From NCBI RefSeq assembly GCF_004745485.1, contig NZ_RHFG01000002.1:62001-126000 (forward strand): DNA of 64,000 nt, given 5' to 3'. A program made the position numbers and the translations under genes. Below are positions 36,575 to 46,585 of this stretch, in pieces; the first letter of the stretch is position 1, and every line of letters starts with the position of its first letter. The stretch is from Brevibacterium sp. S22. Its GTDB lineage: Bacteria; Actinomycetota; Actinomycetes; Actinomycetales; Brevibacteriaceae. Under the pieces are notes generated by a model. That model did no database searches, had not been told where the DNA came from, and saw only the letters and a list, made by a program, of their open reading frames with translations.

Positions 36575-37123
36575 CTACCTGTGGGATAGAAGTTTGTCCG
36601 TATCGTCGAGGGCGACTGTGATACGGCTGTAGACGCGAGGGTTGAGGAGCGTGGTGCCGTCAAAGTCGCCGGATGAAGCGAACACACCGATCGGGAGAGT
36701 GTGTGCTTGGAAGGACGCGAAGAGCGGCCGGAGGGCATGGTCCAGGGCAAGTGCGTGCTTCTCGCCGCCTCCGGTGGCCAGAAGCAGGACTGGCTTCTCG
36801 GCTAGGGAGTACTGTTCGATGAGATCGAAGAAGTGCTTGAAAAGGCCGGTGTACGAGCCGCGATAAATCGGGGTCGCGGCAATGAGCAGCTCGGCCTCTT
36901 CGGCGGTGCGGAGCTCATCTTCAATCTCAGGGGTGACGTCTTCCCGGTTGTTAGCCTCGCTAAAGCCTCGGCCAAGGCGATAAACGTCGATCCGACGTGT
37001 GTCGATTTTCCTTCCTATCTGTGAGAGCCCGCTCAGAGTGGCCGTAACCAATCCCCTCGTTTTTGATTGTTCGTTTGGGCTGCCGTTGATGACTACGACA
37101 CGGAGCGGTTGAGGATCAGTCAT
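36575..37123 (-). CDS. NADPH-dependent FMN reductase (LLM partner type)
   Basis: A 182-residue flavodoxin-fold reductase. FMN-phosphate loop VVVINGSPNEQSKTRGL starts at residue 9; ATPIYRGSYTGLFKHFFD follows. It resembles the CE1759 family, FMN reductases that pair with a luciferase-like monooxygenase. ATG 37123 overlaps the end of the LLM gene by 8 bp, which fixes the start. Confidence 0.85.
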   Translation of the reverse strand: MTDPQPLRVVVINGSPNEQSKTRGLVTATLSGLSQIGRKIDTRRIDVYRLGRGFSEANNREDVTPEIEDELRTAEEAELLIAATPIYRGSYTGLFKHFFDLIEQYSLAEKPVLLLATGGGEKHALALDHALRPLFASFQAHTLPIGVFASSGDFDGTTLLNPRVYSRITVALDDTDKLLSHR

Positions 37124-38162
37124 CACCGAGCTCGCTGCGGATAGCGGGGACAACCTCTGTGCCGAGGCGCTCGACTCCTGCGAGGAGGTCTTTGTGAGAC
37201 ATGCTGCCCATCCCGATCTGGATGATGATGCGGGTAAGTCCGTACATCTCTCGGAATCGGAGGATCTTGTCCGTGACTTCTTCGCCGTCACCGACGATAT
37301 AGCTTCCCCCAGGTGAGGCTCCGGCATCGAAAGCCTCACGTGACAGGGCCATACCGCGGCCACGTTGATGGTTGTGCTCCATCATGAACGCTGCAAAGTG
37401 CGGGTACATGATGTCGCGTGCTCGTTTCGGGCTGCTGCCGACATAACCACCTACGCTCATGCTCAGGGGGAGTGAGACGGAGTCGTGCCCGGCTCTCTCG
37501 GCGGCTGCACGGTAAAGCCGCGCTGAATCTTGAAGCATGTGCATCGGTCCGAACAGGATGGCCATCGCCAGTGGCAGACCGAGTGTTCCTGTGCTGAGGG
37601 CCGAAGCGGGGGAACCGCCGGCACCTACCCAAATCGGGATAGTTTCACCGTAGGGCCGCGGCGCGATATCTGCGTTGACGATAGGAGGGCGGAGCTTCCC
37701 TGTCCATGTCAGCGGATTCTGTTCACGGATCCGCAAAAGCATATCGAGCTTCTCGCGGAAAAGCTCTGAATAATCTGCAAGGTCGTACCCGAAAAGCGGG
37801 AACGACTCTGTGTAGGAGCCTCTTCCAGCGATAATCTCCGCCCGGCCGGCAGAAAGCAAGTCGATGGTGGCGAACTGCTCCCATACGCGGACGGGATCGT
37901 CAGAGCTAAGTACGGTAACGGCGCTGGAGAGTCTGATTCGTTTAGTTGCTTCGGCTGCTGCTGCGAGCACGATGGTCGGAGCAGAACCTACGAAATCACT
38001 GCGGTGGTGCTCGCCCATGCCGAAGACATCGAGGCCAACCTCATCGGCCACGGTAGCGAGTTCGATTGTTTCCCTGGCTCGTTGATGGGGTGTACGTATC
38101 GTGCTGTTTGTGGGGTCTTGTGTGACTTCACCGAAAGTCATGATTCCGATCTCGAATGTCAT
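37116..38162 (-). CDS. Luciferase-like (LLM) FMN-dependent monooxygenase
   Basis: A 348-residue flavin-dependent monooxygenase, CE1758-like family. It has FEIGIMTFGEVT at the start, EHHRSDFVGSAP, the AGRAEIIAGRGSYTESFPLF region and a TIM-barrel layout. It uses reduced FMN supplied by the neighbouring reductase. The substrate is unknown. Divergent from the MarR gene. Confidence 0.87.
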   Translation of the reverse strand: MTFEIGIMTFGEVTQDPTNSTIRTPHQRARETIELATVADEVGLDVFGMGEHHRSDFVGSAPTIVLAAAAEATKRIRLSSAVTVLSSDDPVRVWEQFATIDLLSAGRAEIIAGRGSYTESFPLFGYDLADYSELFREKLDMLLRIREQNPLTWTGKLRPPIVNADIAPRPYGETIPIWVGAGGSPASALSTGTLGLPLAMAILFGPMHMLQDSARLYRAAAERAGHDSVSLPLSMSVGGYVGSSPKRARDIMYPHFAAFMMEHNHQRGRGMALSREAFDAGASPGGSYIVGDGEEVTDKILRFREMYGLTRIIIQIGMGSMSHKDLLAGVERLGTEVVPAIRSELGDD

Positions 38163-38201
38163 TGCCTATGTCCTCTCCATAGTGGGTGTACCAAGTAAAG
38201 A

Positions 38202-38231
38202 TGCGTGCGCACGCAAATATTCCCGGATATT
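38202..38231. promoter_or_regulatory. Putative MarR operator region
   Basis: The 91-bp divergent region between the LLM gene and the MarR gene contains a perfect 14-bp palindrome TGCGTGCGCACGCA (38202-38215) directly followed by AATAT-TCCCGG-ATATT (38216-38231). Either could be the MarR site; position supports control of both genes. Confidence 0.45.
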
Positions 38232-38253
38232 GTGCACCAGGTAGATTTGATAC

Positions 38254-38703
38254 ATGGCAACGCAGCGACTGACTGAGCTCGAAGACAAGGCGTGGCGAGG
38301 TTTTCTCGTCTCACACGAGCATATTTGGCGTGAACTGGAGAGAACTTTGGCTCCGCTCAATGTGAGCATGACTGAGTACAGCGTCCTTGGGTTATTGGGG
38401 GAGGCTGGTCGGAACGGATTGCGTCTGAGTGAGTTGGCTGAGCGCAGAGGAATGTCGGGCCCAGGACTGTCGCGCCTGGCAAATCGGCTAGAGCAGCGCG
38501 GCCTCATCGAGCGCTCCCGCGCAGCCGGCGACGGGCGCGGTTACGAACTGAGGCTCACCCCGAAAGGGGAGTCACTTCTACGCAAGGCGTGGAAACTGCA
38601 GTATGACGATATCCAGCGCCTCTTCCTAGACAGGCTGAGTCACGATCAATTGAAGGCACTGGCAGGTATATGGGTCAGCCTCGCCGACCAGGGTGAGAGA
38701 TGA
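38254..38703 (+). CDS. MarR family transcriptional regulator
   Basis: A 149-residue winged-helix protein. The HTH is in LRLSELAERRGMSGPGLSRL and the wing in RAAGDGRGYELRLTPKG. Divergent from the LLM/FMN-reductase pair, which it probably represses. The ligand is unknown. Confidence 0.88.
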   Translation: MATQRLTELEDKAWRGFLVSHEHIWRELERTLAPLNVSMTEYSVLGLLGEAGRNGLRLSELAERRGMSGPGLSRLANRLEQRGLIERSRAAGDGRGYELRLTPKGESLLRKAWKLQYDDIQRLFLDRLSHDQLKALAGIWVSLADQGER

Positions 38704-39477
38704 GTTGGCACCTCCGTGTGTATCAGTCACCAAAAAGTCGGCGGCCCGGACGCACATTGATAGCCAGGAAACGTGTCCGGGAGTGCAACACAACATCAGG
38801 GATACCAGCCCTCGCCCTCCCGAATGCCCGGTTGTATCTCTAGGCAGATCTCTCGAAGCTGGGTTTTCTCCTTGATGAGCCGACTGAAGACCGGCTAGAG
38901 AATCAGTGTTGCATGTTTTGGGAGCGCGGCAGAAGTGACAGAGTCGCCTTCGTCGATGTGGCCAACCAATATGAAACGAACATCATCCGGGACAGATGAA
39001 CGGCTGACTCCTTCTATCCGTTCAAGTCGCGAAACCCCGCGTCACAGCCTGGAGAGTACAATACTGGAGTAGCCGACTAGCAGGCTCATGCGGACCGCGT
39101 GATCCTCGGCAGCGGCGAGGGCGTATAGAAAGGCTGCACTCGAAATGAGTCAGTTGTGAGTCTGAATTGCTCCGAGGATGACAGAGGCAGAGAGATTCGA
39201 AGAAGGAGATTCTCTCGTGCCAGTGAAATAGACCGACGAACTCAAATCTCATCGGACAATGCGACGGATGCTCATCAACGCCTGAACCCAACGATCACTA
39301 GAATAGGCCGACCAGCGATTATGCCGGTCGGCCTTTTCGCTGTCACCGAATTGGTGGCGTGAACGCATGAATGCGTTCGCATCAATAGTGACACCTAGGC
39401 GATGTTGACTCCATCGGAGGAATTAGGGCAGAAGTGCACTGATGACAATCGCGGCTCGATGGGTATTCGGGAGTTCG
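38704..39477. other. 774-bp gap with a terminator, no ORF
   Basis: No reading frame here looks coding on either strand. Near the end a strong hairpin AGGCCGACC / GGTCGGCCT (39305-39334) with a T-run marks a plus-strand transcript end, although no coding gene lies upstream of it. The space could hold an RNA gene or eroded sequence; I cannot tell which. Confidence 0.4.
39305..39337 (+). terminator. Rho-independent terminator
   Basis: AGGCCGACC (39305-39313), a 12-nt loop and GGTCGGCCT (39326-39334) with TTTT after it. It lies 600 bp past the MarR stop, so it may end a transcript starting in the otherwise empty gap, or serve the minus-strand gene in the other direction. Confidence 0.7.
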
Positions 39478-41031
39478 TCATTCGGACACAGCAGTCCGCA
39501 GTTGGTGCTTAAGAATCTTGCCGCTGGGGTTTCGCGGGATATCCGTTGAGATGCGGACTTCGTGCGGCACTTTGTATGTCGCAACGTGCTCGCGGCAATG
39601 GTCCCGTATCGTCTCCGAATCGAGTGAGGAGCCTTCTGTCGTCGTTACGATCGCTATGATACTTTCACCATAGTCTTCGTGGGGCCGCCCGACGACAGCG
39701 GCTTCGACGATTTGGGGATGAGCTAACAGCGCATTCTCCACCTCGACTGAGTAAACATTGCGACCACCGGTGATGATGAGATCCTTCATCCGATCAACCA
39801 CGGTCATGTATCCGTCGGCGTCAAGACGGGCCAGATCACCCGTGTGCAGCCAGCCATCGCGAATTGCTTCCGATGTGGCTTTGGGCTTGCCCCAGTACTT
39901 CTTCATCACGGTCTCTCCACGCAGCACAAGTTCTCCGACGGTGCCGGGTTCGGCCTTATCGCCATTCGGATCGACGACTCTCACCTCGGTTAATGGCAGC
40001 GCCTGCCGCCCCGAAGAGTCGGGGCGTTCCTTGACTTGTTCGCCGTTGCAGTAGATGCCGCCGGGTCCGGCCTCGGTCTGCCCACACAGCTGCATGAGTT
40101 CAACGTCAGGCAGTGCCTGCGAGAGCCTCTCGACTACGGTCGCCGACATCGGCGCCGCTCCGAACATTCCCGTACGCCACGCGCCGAGGTCGGCTGTTGA
40201 CAACAATGATGTACGCAACATGAACTGATACATGGTCGGCACCCCGAAGAAGATCGAGACTTTCTCTCGTTCCATGACTTTGATGGCCTCGACCGGGTCG
40301 AAGCTGCTCATCACAACGTGACGAATACCGATGTGCACGCCCGGCAGCAACATGATGCACAACTGAGCGGCGTGATAGAGGGGCGCGACATGCAAACAAA
40401 CATCGGATTCCCGCATGCCTGAAATGAGTGCGGAGTTCATACCGGTCCACATGACTCGGTGGTGATCGAAGAGTGCGCCCTTGGGTTTGCCGGTCGTTCC
40501 CGAGGTGTAGAGGATCAACGCATCGTCATCCTCCTGCACGTCCTGCGCCTCGGCAGTTGTTTCCCAGGGTATTGCTTCGAACCGTGCGGACTCGGCGAGA
40601 AGGTCACCCTGTCCGACCGCAGCCTCGCAGATATGCTCTCCCAGGCTCAAAGCCGTCTTGAGGGACAACGGAGGCGAGCCGAGCACAGGGGTGACAGCGG
40701 CCGCCAGTGCCGGATCGTAGACGAAGACCCGGGCTCCGGAATCCTCGAGCAGATACTCTATCTCTGGTGGCGCAGAGGCCGGGTTCACCGGCAGGACGAT
40801 TGCTCCGATGCGCAACGCGGCGTAGAGAGTCACGATGAAGCGCTCCGAGTTGCCGAGCATCAGCGCCACCCGGTCGCCGTGAACCAGCCCATGGGCAGAC
40901 AAAGCATGTGCTGTTCGGTCGACTTCGGCGTCGAGCTCGGAGTACGTCAAACTGAAATTTCCGCCGAGTACGGCCTCCTTATCGGGGAAGCGAGCAGCCG
41001 TGCAACGTAGTGAGAATGGCAGTGTGGCCAT
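39478..41031 (-). CDS. AMP-dependent acyl-CoA synthetase
   Basis: A 517-residue ANL-family ligase that activates a carboxylic acid to its CoA thioester. Motifs: ATP loop ILYTSGTTGKPKG near residue 180; GWLHTGDLARLDADGY near 395; hinge DRMKDLIITGGRNVYSVEVE; C-terminal catalytic Lys in PRNPSGKILK. ATG 41031 is the first start giving the family N-terminus. Last gene of the beta-oxidation operon; 68 bp after the acyl-CoA dehydrogenase. Confidence 0.9.
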   Translation of the reverse strand: MATLPFSLRCTAARFPDKEAVLGGNFSLTYSELDAEVDRTAHALSAHGLVHGDRVALMLGNSERFIVTLYAALRIGAIVLPVNPASAPPEIEYLLEDSGARVFVYDPALAAAVTPVLGSPPLSLKTALSLGEHICEAAVGQGDLLAESARFEAIPWETTAEAQDVQEDDDALILYTSGTTGKPKGALFDHHRVMWTGMNSALISGMRESDVCLHVAPLYHAAQLCIMLLPGVHIGIRHVVMSSFDPVEAIKVMEREKVSIFFGVPTMYQFMLRTSLLSTADLGAWRTGMFGAAPMSATVVERLSQALPDVELMQLCGQTEAGPGGIYCNGEQVKERPDSSGRQALPLTEVRVVDPNGDKAEPGTVGELVLRGETVMKKYWGKPKATSEAIRDGWLHTGDLARLDADGYMTVVDRMKDLIITGGRNVYSVEVENALLAHPQIVEAAVVGRPHEDYGESIIAIVTTTEGSSLDSETIRDHCREHVATYKVPHEVRISTDIPRNPSGKILKHQLRTAVSE

Positions 41032-41099
41032 GATCTGTAACCTTACTGGCTCAACGTTGAGCCTGCTATCAGGAACGCATTTGGTCCCAAATGGTGCGC

Positions 41100-42242
41100 T
41101 TAGAGACTGCGCGCGATAAGTTCCTTCATGATCTCGTTGGTTCCTCCATAGATTCGCTGGACGCGGGCTGCCGCATACGAGCGAGCGATGGGATATTCGA
41201 GCATGTAACCGTATCCTCCGAAGATCTGCAGGCACCTGTCGATGATCTCTCCCTGCTTGTCCGTCAGCCAGTACTTGACCTGGGACGCATCTGTTGCGTC
41301 CAGCTTTCCGACCGTGTGTGCTTCGACGCACCGATCGATGAACGCACGGGCCACGTCAGCCTCGGTACGGCACTCCGCCAACACGAATCGTGTGTTCTGG
41401 AACTCAAGCAGACTGCGCCCGAACGCGTTGCGCTCCTTTGCGTAAGACACGGCATCATCGATCGCGCGTTCGATCGCTCCCATCGCGGTGGCTGCGATGA
41501 TGAGCCTTTCCTGGGGCAGCTGCCGCATGAGCTGGGCAAACCCCTGACTAGGTTCACCACCGAGAATGTTCTTCGCCGGAACGCGCATCTCGTCGAAGAA
41601 GAGCTCGGCAGTATCCTGTCCTTTCATTCCGATCTTATTGAGAACTCTGCCTCGTGAGAAACCTTGAGCCTCGGTCGTGTCGACAAGGAGCAGCGAGAGT
41701 CCTTTGGCGCCCTCGCCTCCGGTTCGAGCCACCACCAGTACAAGGCCCGCATGATGGCCGTTGGTGATGAAGGTCTTCGCCCCGTTGACAACGTACTCAT
41801 AACCGCCGAGCTTGGCCTTCGTCGAAATGGACTGGAGGTCCGATCCCGTTCCGGGCTCGGTCATGGCGATAGCCCCGACGACTTCACCGCTGGCCAGCTT
41901 CGGCAGCCAAGTCTTCTTCTGCTCTTCCGTACCGCAGTTGAGCAGATAGTGCGCCACGATAGGGCTGTGCACATGGTTGCCGAAGGCGAAGTCACCGGCA
42001 TAGGCCTGGGCCTCCGCCAGTGCGGCTTCATGGACGAAGGTTCCGCCCCCTCCGCCGTACTCCTCAGGAATCGACACGCACAGCAGACCCGCCTCGCCCG
42101 CCTTGTTCCACAGTTCGCGATCGACGTGCTGTTGGTTTTCCCACCGTTCGGTGTGGGGCAATGACTCACGTTCGAAGAAGCCGATGGCTGCTTCGCGGAA
42201 CTCGCGGAGCTCTTCGTCCATCCAGGATGTTCTCAATGTCAT
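41100..42242 (-). CDS. Acyl-CoA dehydrogenase
   Basis: A 380-residue flavoprotein that makes the 2,3-enoyl-CoA. Motifs: IAMTEPGTGSDLQSI (FAD/substrate loop), GMKGQDTAELFFD, and the end RIYGGTNEIMKELIARSL. ATG 42242 follows AGGAGG and overlaps the stop of the CoA-transferase gene (TGATG). Confidence 0.93.
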   Translation of the reverse strand: MTLRTSWMDEELREFREAAIGFFERESLPHTERWENQQHVDRELWNKAGEAGLLCVSIPEEYGGGGGTFVHEAALAEAQAYAGDFAFGNHVHSPIVAHYLLNCGTEEQKKTWLPKLASGEVVGAIAMTEPGTGSDLQSISTKAKLGGYEYVVNGAKTFITNGHHAGLVLVVARTGGEGAKGLSLLLVDTTEAQGFSRGRVLNKIGMKGQDTAELFFDEMRVPAKNILGGEPSQGFAQLMRQLPQERLIIAATAMGAIERAIDDAVSYAKERNAFGRSLLEFQNTRFVLAECRTEADVARAFIDRCVEAHTVGKLDATDASQVKYWLTDKQGEIIDRCLQIFGGYGYMLEYPIARSYAAARVQRIYGGTNEIMKELIARSL

Positions 42243-43111
42243 CACACCTCCTCAGGCACTCGTACGTCTCGAACATTCTGCTGTCCGCGCACCGCCACCA
42301 CTGGCAGGTCGTGCTCGCGCCCCCAGGCTTCCCAATGGTCAGCCGTGCGCTCACGAATTCGGGCAGTGAGCTCGGATCCGCTGGGATCGAGGTCGAGCAA
42401 AGCGCACATCCGTTGCCAGAACTGCGGTTCTAGAGCAGCCACTGCCACCCATCCCTCAGCTGCCTCATGCAGCCCATATTGGGGGGCCCCACCGCCGAGT
42501 GGCCCGTCGGCGCGGGTCACTCCGAATGTCAGCGGTGTCGCGAAGTCAGCCGCAACATCGGCAATCGCGACCTGTGAGAAGACTCCCTCACCCGCGCGGG
42601 CTGCGGCGAGCATGGCGGCCGCGCCGATCCCGGCGGCACGTTCCCCTCCTGCGAGGTCCGCCAGCAGTGTGGTGGGCATGTCAGGCGGGCTGACAAGGCC
42701 CGCGACGGATTGATAGGTGAGATCATGGCCGGGCACATCGGCTGCCTCACCGGAGTGTCCGAGGATCGCGATCCAGCTCAGCTTCGGGTGCTTCGCATGT
42801 AGGCTGTCCCACTTAACTCCGAGGCGGCCCAGTGCAGTAATCCTACTGGAGGTCAGGAGCAGGTCCGCTTCAGTAAGCAGTCGGTCGAGCTCAGATCGAC
42901 CTTCATCAGAGCGAAGATCGAGTGTGAGCACATGCTGCCCGGCAGCCAACTGCTCGTAGTAGGGGGGACAGGCCACGGCCAGCAGGTCTCCGGCCGGAGG
43001 TTCGATCTTGGTGACCTCCGCCCCCAACTCCTGGAGCCGATTCGCTGCGACCGGTCCGGGTAGGTTTGGGGCCAACGACACCACCTGCATGCCAGAGAGG
43101 AACCCGCTCAC
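42242..43111 (-). CDS. Class III CoA-transferase (CaiB/BaiF family)
   Basis: About 289 residues, short for the family (350-400), beginning MQVVSLAPNLPGPVAANRLQ. The conserved Asp loop (HDLTYQSVAGL) is present, and QYGLHEAAEGWVAVAALE follows. The usual function is transfer of CoA between acids, or alpha-methylacyl-CoA racemisation. GTG 43111 overlaps the FadB stop (GTGA). It lies between the hydratase/dehydrogenase and acyl-CoA dehydrogenase genes. Confidence 0.85.
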   Translation of the reverse strand: MSGFLSGMQVVSLAPNLPGPVAANRLQELGAEVTKIEPPAGDLLAVACPPYYEQLAAGQHVLTLDLRSDEGRSELDRLLTEADLLLTSSRITALGRLGVKWDSLHAKHPKLSWIAILGHSGEAADVPGHDLTYQSVAGLVSPPDMPTTLLADLAGGERAAGIGAAAMLAAARAGEGVFSQVAIADVAADFATPLTFGVTRADGPLGGGAPQYGLHEAAEGWVAVAALEPQFWQRMCALLDLDPSGSELTARIRERTADHWEAWGREHDLPVVAVRGQQNVRDVRVPEEV

Positions 43112-45291
43112 TGTGTAACCCCTTCGCCGGACTCCGCCCGATCGGCGAGCCATTGCGGTGGTTCGAACCGTTCGCCGTAGAGTCGAGCGAGTTCACGGGC
43201 GCGAGAAACAAAGCCAGGAAGTCCTCCTTCATACTTCTCCATGAACTGTATGACACCACCTTCATTCGGAGGGAAGCCGATGCCGAGAATTGAGCCGACA
43301 TTGGCCCCCGCCGCGCTCGTGATGACTCCCTCTTCGAAGCATCGTGCCGTATCCACCGCCATGGCGAACGTCAGTCGTTCCTTCAGGCTTTCAATCGGAA
43401 CATCGAGTTCGGGCTTCGTGAAGTACTCGTATAAGCCTGGCCAGAAGCGTTTGGTCCCATCGCTCGGGTAGTCGTAGAATCCCCCTCCGCCTGAGCGTCC
43501 CGTACGGCCGTGAACATTGACCATCGCCTCGAGCATGGAGATCCCGTGAGGCTCTGTCATTTCTCGGCCGGCCTCCGCAGCGGCTCTTTTGGCCTCATCA
43601 TTTGCATGGATCGGTAATGAAAGTGTGACCTCGTCGAGGATAGACAGGGGCGTTCCGGGGAAACCGGCTTGATGGCTGGCGCGTTCGATAGATGACGGAG
43701 CAATTCCCTCTGCAACCATCGCCGCTCCTTCCAGGACGTAGGACAGGAAGACGCGACTGGTGTAGAAGCCACGACTGTCGTTGACGACGATCGGCACCTT
43801 GCCCATCTGCTTCACAAGGTCCATGGCACGGGCCAGTGCCTCATCGCTCGTCTTCTCGCCGACAATGAGCTCAACGAGCTTCATCCGATCTACCGGGGAA
43901 AAGAAGTGCATCCCGATGAAATCCTCCGGCCGGTCAACACTGCGTGCAAGGTCCGTGATCGGCAGAGATGACGTATTCGAGCAGAGGAGAGCGCTGTCGG
44001 GCAACGCTGCCTCCGCTTCGGCGAAGACTCGACCCTTGAGGTCGGCGTCCTCGAACACCGCTTCAATGACTGCTTCGCACTCCGAGAGATCTGAGTTCTC
44101 GGTGCTCGGGTGAATTCGGCCGAGGACTTCAGCAGCGCTTTCCTCTGTCAGACGGCCGCGCCCGACGCTTTTGCTGAGAAGCGCCTCGACCTGCTTGCGT
44201 CCCTTTTGCGCATTGTCGAGGTTGACGTCCTTGAGGACGACGCCGATGCCTCGACTGGCACAGGCGTGCGCAATTCCGGCTCCCATCATGCCAGCACCAA
44301 GCACGCCGACCTTGGTCACCTGTTGGCGGGGCAAATCAGTCGGGCGCAGTTTGTCGCTGGAGACTGTCTGCAGGTCGAAGAAGAATGCCTGGATCATCTT
44401 CTTTGCGGTCGGTGAACTCACTAGAGTAAGGAACCACCGACTCTCGATCTTGCTGGCCGCAGCGAAATCGACGTAGGTGCCTTCGACTGCCGCGCTCAGT
44501 ATGGCGCGTGGAGCAGGGTGATGGGCGCCTTTGAGCTTCTTGTGGAGGAAGCTCGTCAGTGGTGAATAGCTGGCGGCAACCTTCGGGTTTGAGGGTGAGC
44601 CTCCAGGCAGGAGCCAGCCTTCCCGGTCCCAGGGAGCGGATGCGTCAGGGTTTCCATCGATCCACGTTTCGGCCGCAGGCAGCAGCGACTCAGCGTCAGT
44701 GACGAGCTCGTCCACTAGGCCCTTGTCTTTGGCGTCGGCCGCCGAGCGCTGCTGGCCCTCGATGAGCCAATCACGCAGTGCCGGTTGCACACCGAGTAGG
44801 CGTACGGTTCGGGTCACGCCACCGCCGCCGGGAAGCAGGCCGAAGCCGACCTCGGGAAAGCCGATCTTGACGCTGCGATCGTCGACCGCGATCCTATGGT
44901 GGGCGGCCAGCGCGATCTCAAGACCACCGCCGAGTGCGGCGCCGTTGATTGCGGCAACAACCGGAACACCTATGGTCTCGAGCTGTCGAAGCTGATCCTT
45001 GATTCGACTCACAAAGGTAAAAGTGTCGTCGATGTGATCGGGATCCGTCTGTGCAATCATGTCCAGGTCTCCACCAGCGAAGAAGGTCTTCTTCGCACTG
45101 GTCAGTATCACCCCGCGCAGCTCACCGGCATCATGCTTTGCCACGATTTCGCTAAGTGCCCAGTCCATGCCTTCGAGATATGACTCGTTCATCGTATTGG
45201 CCGAGGCGTTCGGTTGGTCGAACGTCAGGACGGCGATACCGTTTCGGTGGTCGATGCGCAGTGCGCGCTGCGTGGTGTCATTCTTTGTCAT
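43108..45291 (-). CDS. fadB-like: FadB/FadJ-like enoyl-CoA hydratase / 3-hydroxyacyl-CoA dehydrogenase
   Basis: A bifunctional 727-residue beta-oxidation enzyme. Residues 1-190 are the crotonase domain (AGGDLDMIAQ, GAALGGGLEIALAAH). From about 330 the dehydrogenase follows, with NAD motif VGVLGAGMMGAGIAHACA, the hydroxyacyl site SNTSSLPITDLA, and HFFSPVDRMKLVELI. ATG 45291 forms TGATG with the thiolase stop. Adds water to enoyl-CoA and oxidises the alcohol. Confidence 0.93.
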   Translation of the reverse strand: MTKNDTTQRALRIDHRNGIAVLTFDQPNASANTMNESYLEGMDWALSEIVAKHDAGELRGVILTSAKKTFFAGGDLDMIAQTDPDHIDDTFTFVSRIKDQLRQLETIGVPVVAAINGAALGGGLEIALAAHHRIAVDDRSVKIGFPEVGFGLLPGGGGVTRTVRLLGVQPALRDWLIEGQQRSAADAKDKGLVDELVTDAESLLPAAETWIDGNPDASAPWDREGWLLPGGSPSNPKVAASYSPLTSFLHKKLKGAHHPAPRAILSAAVEGTYVDFAAASKIESRWFLTLVSSPTAKKMIQAFFFDLQTVSSDKLRPTDLPRQQVTKVGVLGAGMMGAGIAHACASRGIGVVLKDVNLDNAQKGRKQVEALLSKSVGRGRLTEESAAEVLGRIHPSTENSDLSECEAVIEAVFEDADLKGRVFAEAEAALPDSALLCSNTSSLPITDLARSVDRPEDFIGMHFFSPVDRMKLVELIVGEKTSDEALARAMDLVKQMGKVPIVVNDSRGFYTSRVFLSYVLEGAAMVAEGIAPSSIERASHQAGFPGTPLSILDEVTLSLPIHANDEAKRAAAEAGREMTEPHGISMLEAMVNVHGRTGRSGGGGFYDYPSDGTKRFWPGLYEYFTKPELDVPIESLKERLTFAMAVDTARCFEEGVITSAAGANVGSILGIGFPPNEGGVIQFMEKYEGGLPGFVSRARELARLYGERFEPPQWLADRAESGEGVTQ

Positions 45292-46520
45292 CACTTGTCT
45301 CCGATCCGTTCAATGATGGTAGCGATGCCCATTCCGCCGCCCACGCACAAGGTGACAAGCGCGAAGCGCTGTTCACGGCGCTCGAGTTCGTCGAGCGCTG
45401 TGCCCAGGAGCATGGCGCCGGTTGCTCCGAGCGGGTGTCCCATGGCGATGGCTCCACCGTTCACGTTGACCTTCTCATGTGGGATCGAGAACTCGTCCAT
45501 CACACGCATCGGCACTATAGCGAAGGCCTCATTGACCTCCCACAGGTCGATATCAGAAGCCTCGAGCCCGGACAGCGCTAGCGCTTTGCGGCAGGCAGGA
45601 GCTGGGCCCGTGAGCATAAGCGTCGGATCGGCGCCGGAGACAGCAGCGGCGAGGATTCTCGCTCGCGGCTGCAAGCCGAGGGACTCACCGATCTTGGGCG
45701 AGCCGATCACCGTCAGCGCGGCCCCGTCGACAATGCCGGAGGAGTTACCGGGGTGATGGATGTGATCAATGGATTCAAGCCAGTGGTATCGGTCGAGAGC
45801 AACCTCGTCGAACCCGACATCAGCGCCCATCTTCGCAAACGACGGGCGCAGCTTAGACAGCGTCTCTACCGTCGTTTCAGGGCGGATGAGTTCGTCCCGG
45901 TCAAGTATGGTCAGACCATTTTGGTCGAAAACCGGCTCGATGGAGCGGGAGAATCGCCCTTCCTTCCAGGCTTGGGCGGCTCGGCGGTTGGACTCTGCAG
46001 CATACGCATCGACGTCTTCGCGACCGTACCCGTCGATAGTCGCCAGGAGGTCGGCGCTGATGCCTTGAGGGACGAATCCGGTGGCCATCGACGTCGCAGG
46101 GTCATTGGCCCAAGCACCACCCTCCGATGCGATAGTGACATGGGACATGGACTCGACTCCGCCGGCGAGAATGAGATTTTCGAATCCGGAGCGGACGCGT
46201 CCGGCCGCCTGGTTGACGGCTTCGAGACCTGAGGCGCAGAAACGATTGAGTTGGACGCCTCCCACGGTGTCGGGCAGTCCAGCGCCAATGGCTGCTATCT
46301 TCGCTAAGTCCATTCCTTGCTCGCCAATCGGCGTCACGACACCGAGCACGATGTCGTCAATGATGCTCGGATCAAGCTGGGGACAGCGTCTCTTGAGAGC
46401 ATCGAGCAGTCCAACCACGAGATCGATCGGTTTTCGCTCGTGGAGAGCTCCTTTTGCCTTACCTATTCCCCTCGGCGTGCGAAACGAATCGAAAATGACA
46501 GCTTCATTGCTTTGAATCAT
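45291..46520 (-). CDS. Acetyl-CoA acetyltransferase (thiolase)
   Basis: A 409-residue thiolase. The acyl-accepting Cys95 is in [13 protein letters not shown], the second catalytic region [15 protein letters not shown] and the third Cys in [12 protein letters not shown] 46520 gives the family N-terminus; the open frame continues upstream without similarity. First gene of the operon, transcribed from the promoter near 46580. Confidence 0.93.
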   Translation of the reverse strand: MIQSNEAVIFDSFRTPRGIGKAKGALHERKPIDLVVGLLDALKRRCPQLDPSIIDDIVLGVVTPIGEQGMDLAKIAAIGAGLPDTVGGVQLNRFCASGLEAVNQAAGRVRSGFENLILAGGVESMSHVTIASEGGAWANDPATSMATGFVPQGISADLLATIDGYGREDVDAYAAESNRRAAQAWKEGRFSRSIEPVFDQNGLTILDRDELIRPETTVETLSKLRPSFAKMGADVGFDEVALDRYHWLESIDHIHHPGNSSGIVDGAALTVIGSPKIGESLGLQPRARILAAAVSGADPTLMLTGPAPACRKALALSGLEASDIDLWEVNEAFAIVPMRVMDEFSIPHEKVNVNGGAIAMGHPLGATGAMLLGTALDELERREQRFALVTLCVGGGMGIATIIERIGDK

Positions 46521-46561
46521 GCGGCCTCCTGTGGTGGTGAAACCTATAACATTAGTAACAG

Positions 46562-46585
46562 TAACACTGTCACTGTTAGTGTCAA
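46562..46585 (-). promoter_or_regulatory. MerR-type operator and -35 of the beta-oxidation operon
   Basis: Between thiolase (start 46520) and the divergent MerR gene lies TAACACTGTCACTGTTA (46562-46578), an inverted repeat with one mismatch per arm pair. On the minus strand a TTGACA (complement of 46580-46585) precedes it, so the repeat would sit in the spacer, as in MerR-controlled promoters with a long spacer. The -10 is not clear. Further GTTACTGTTACT-type repeats adjoin. Confidence 0.5.
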
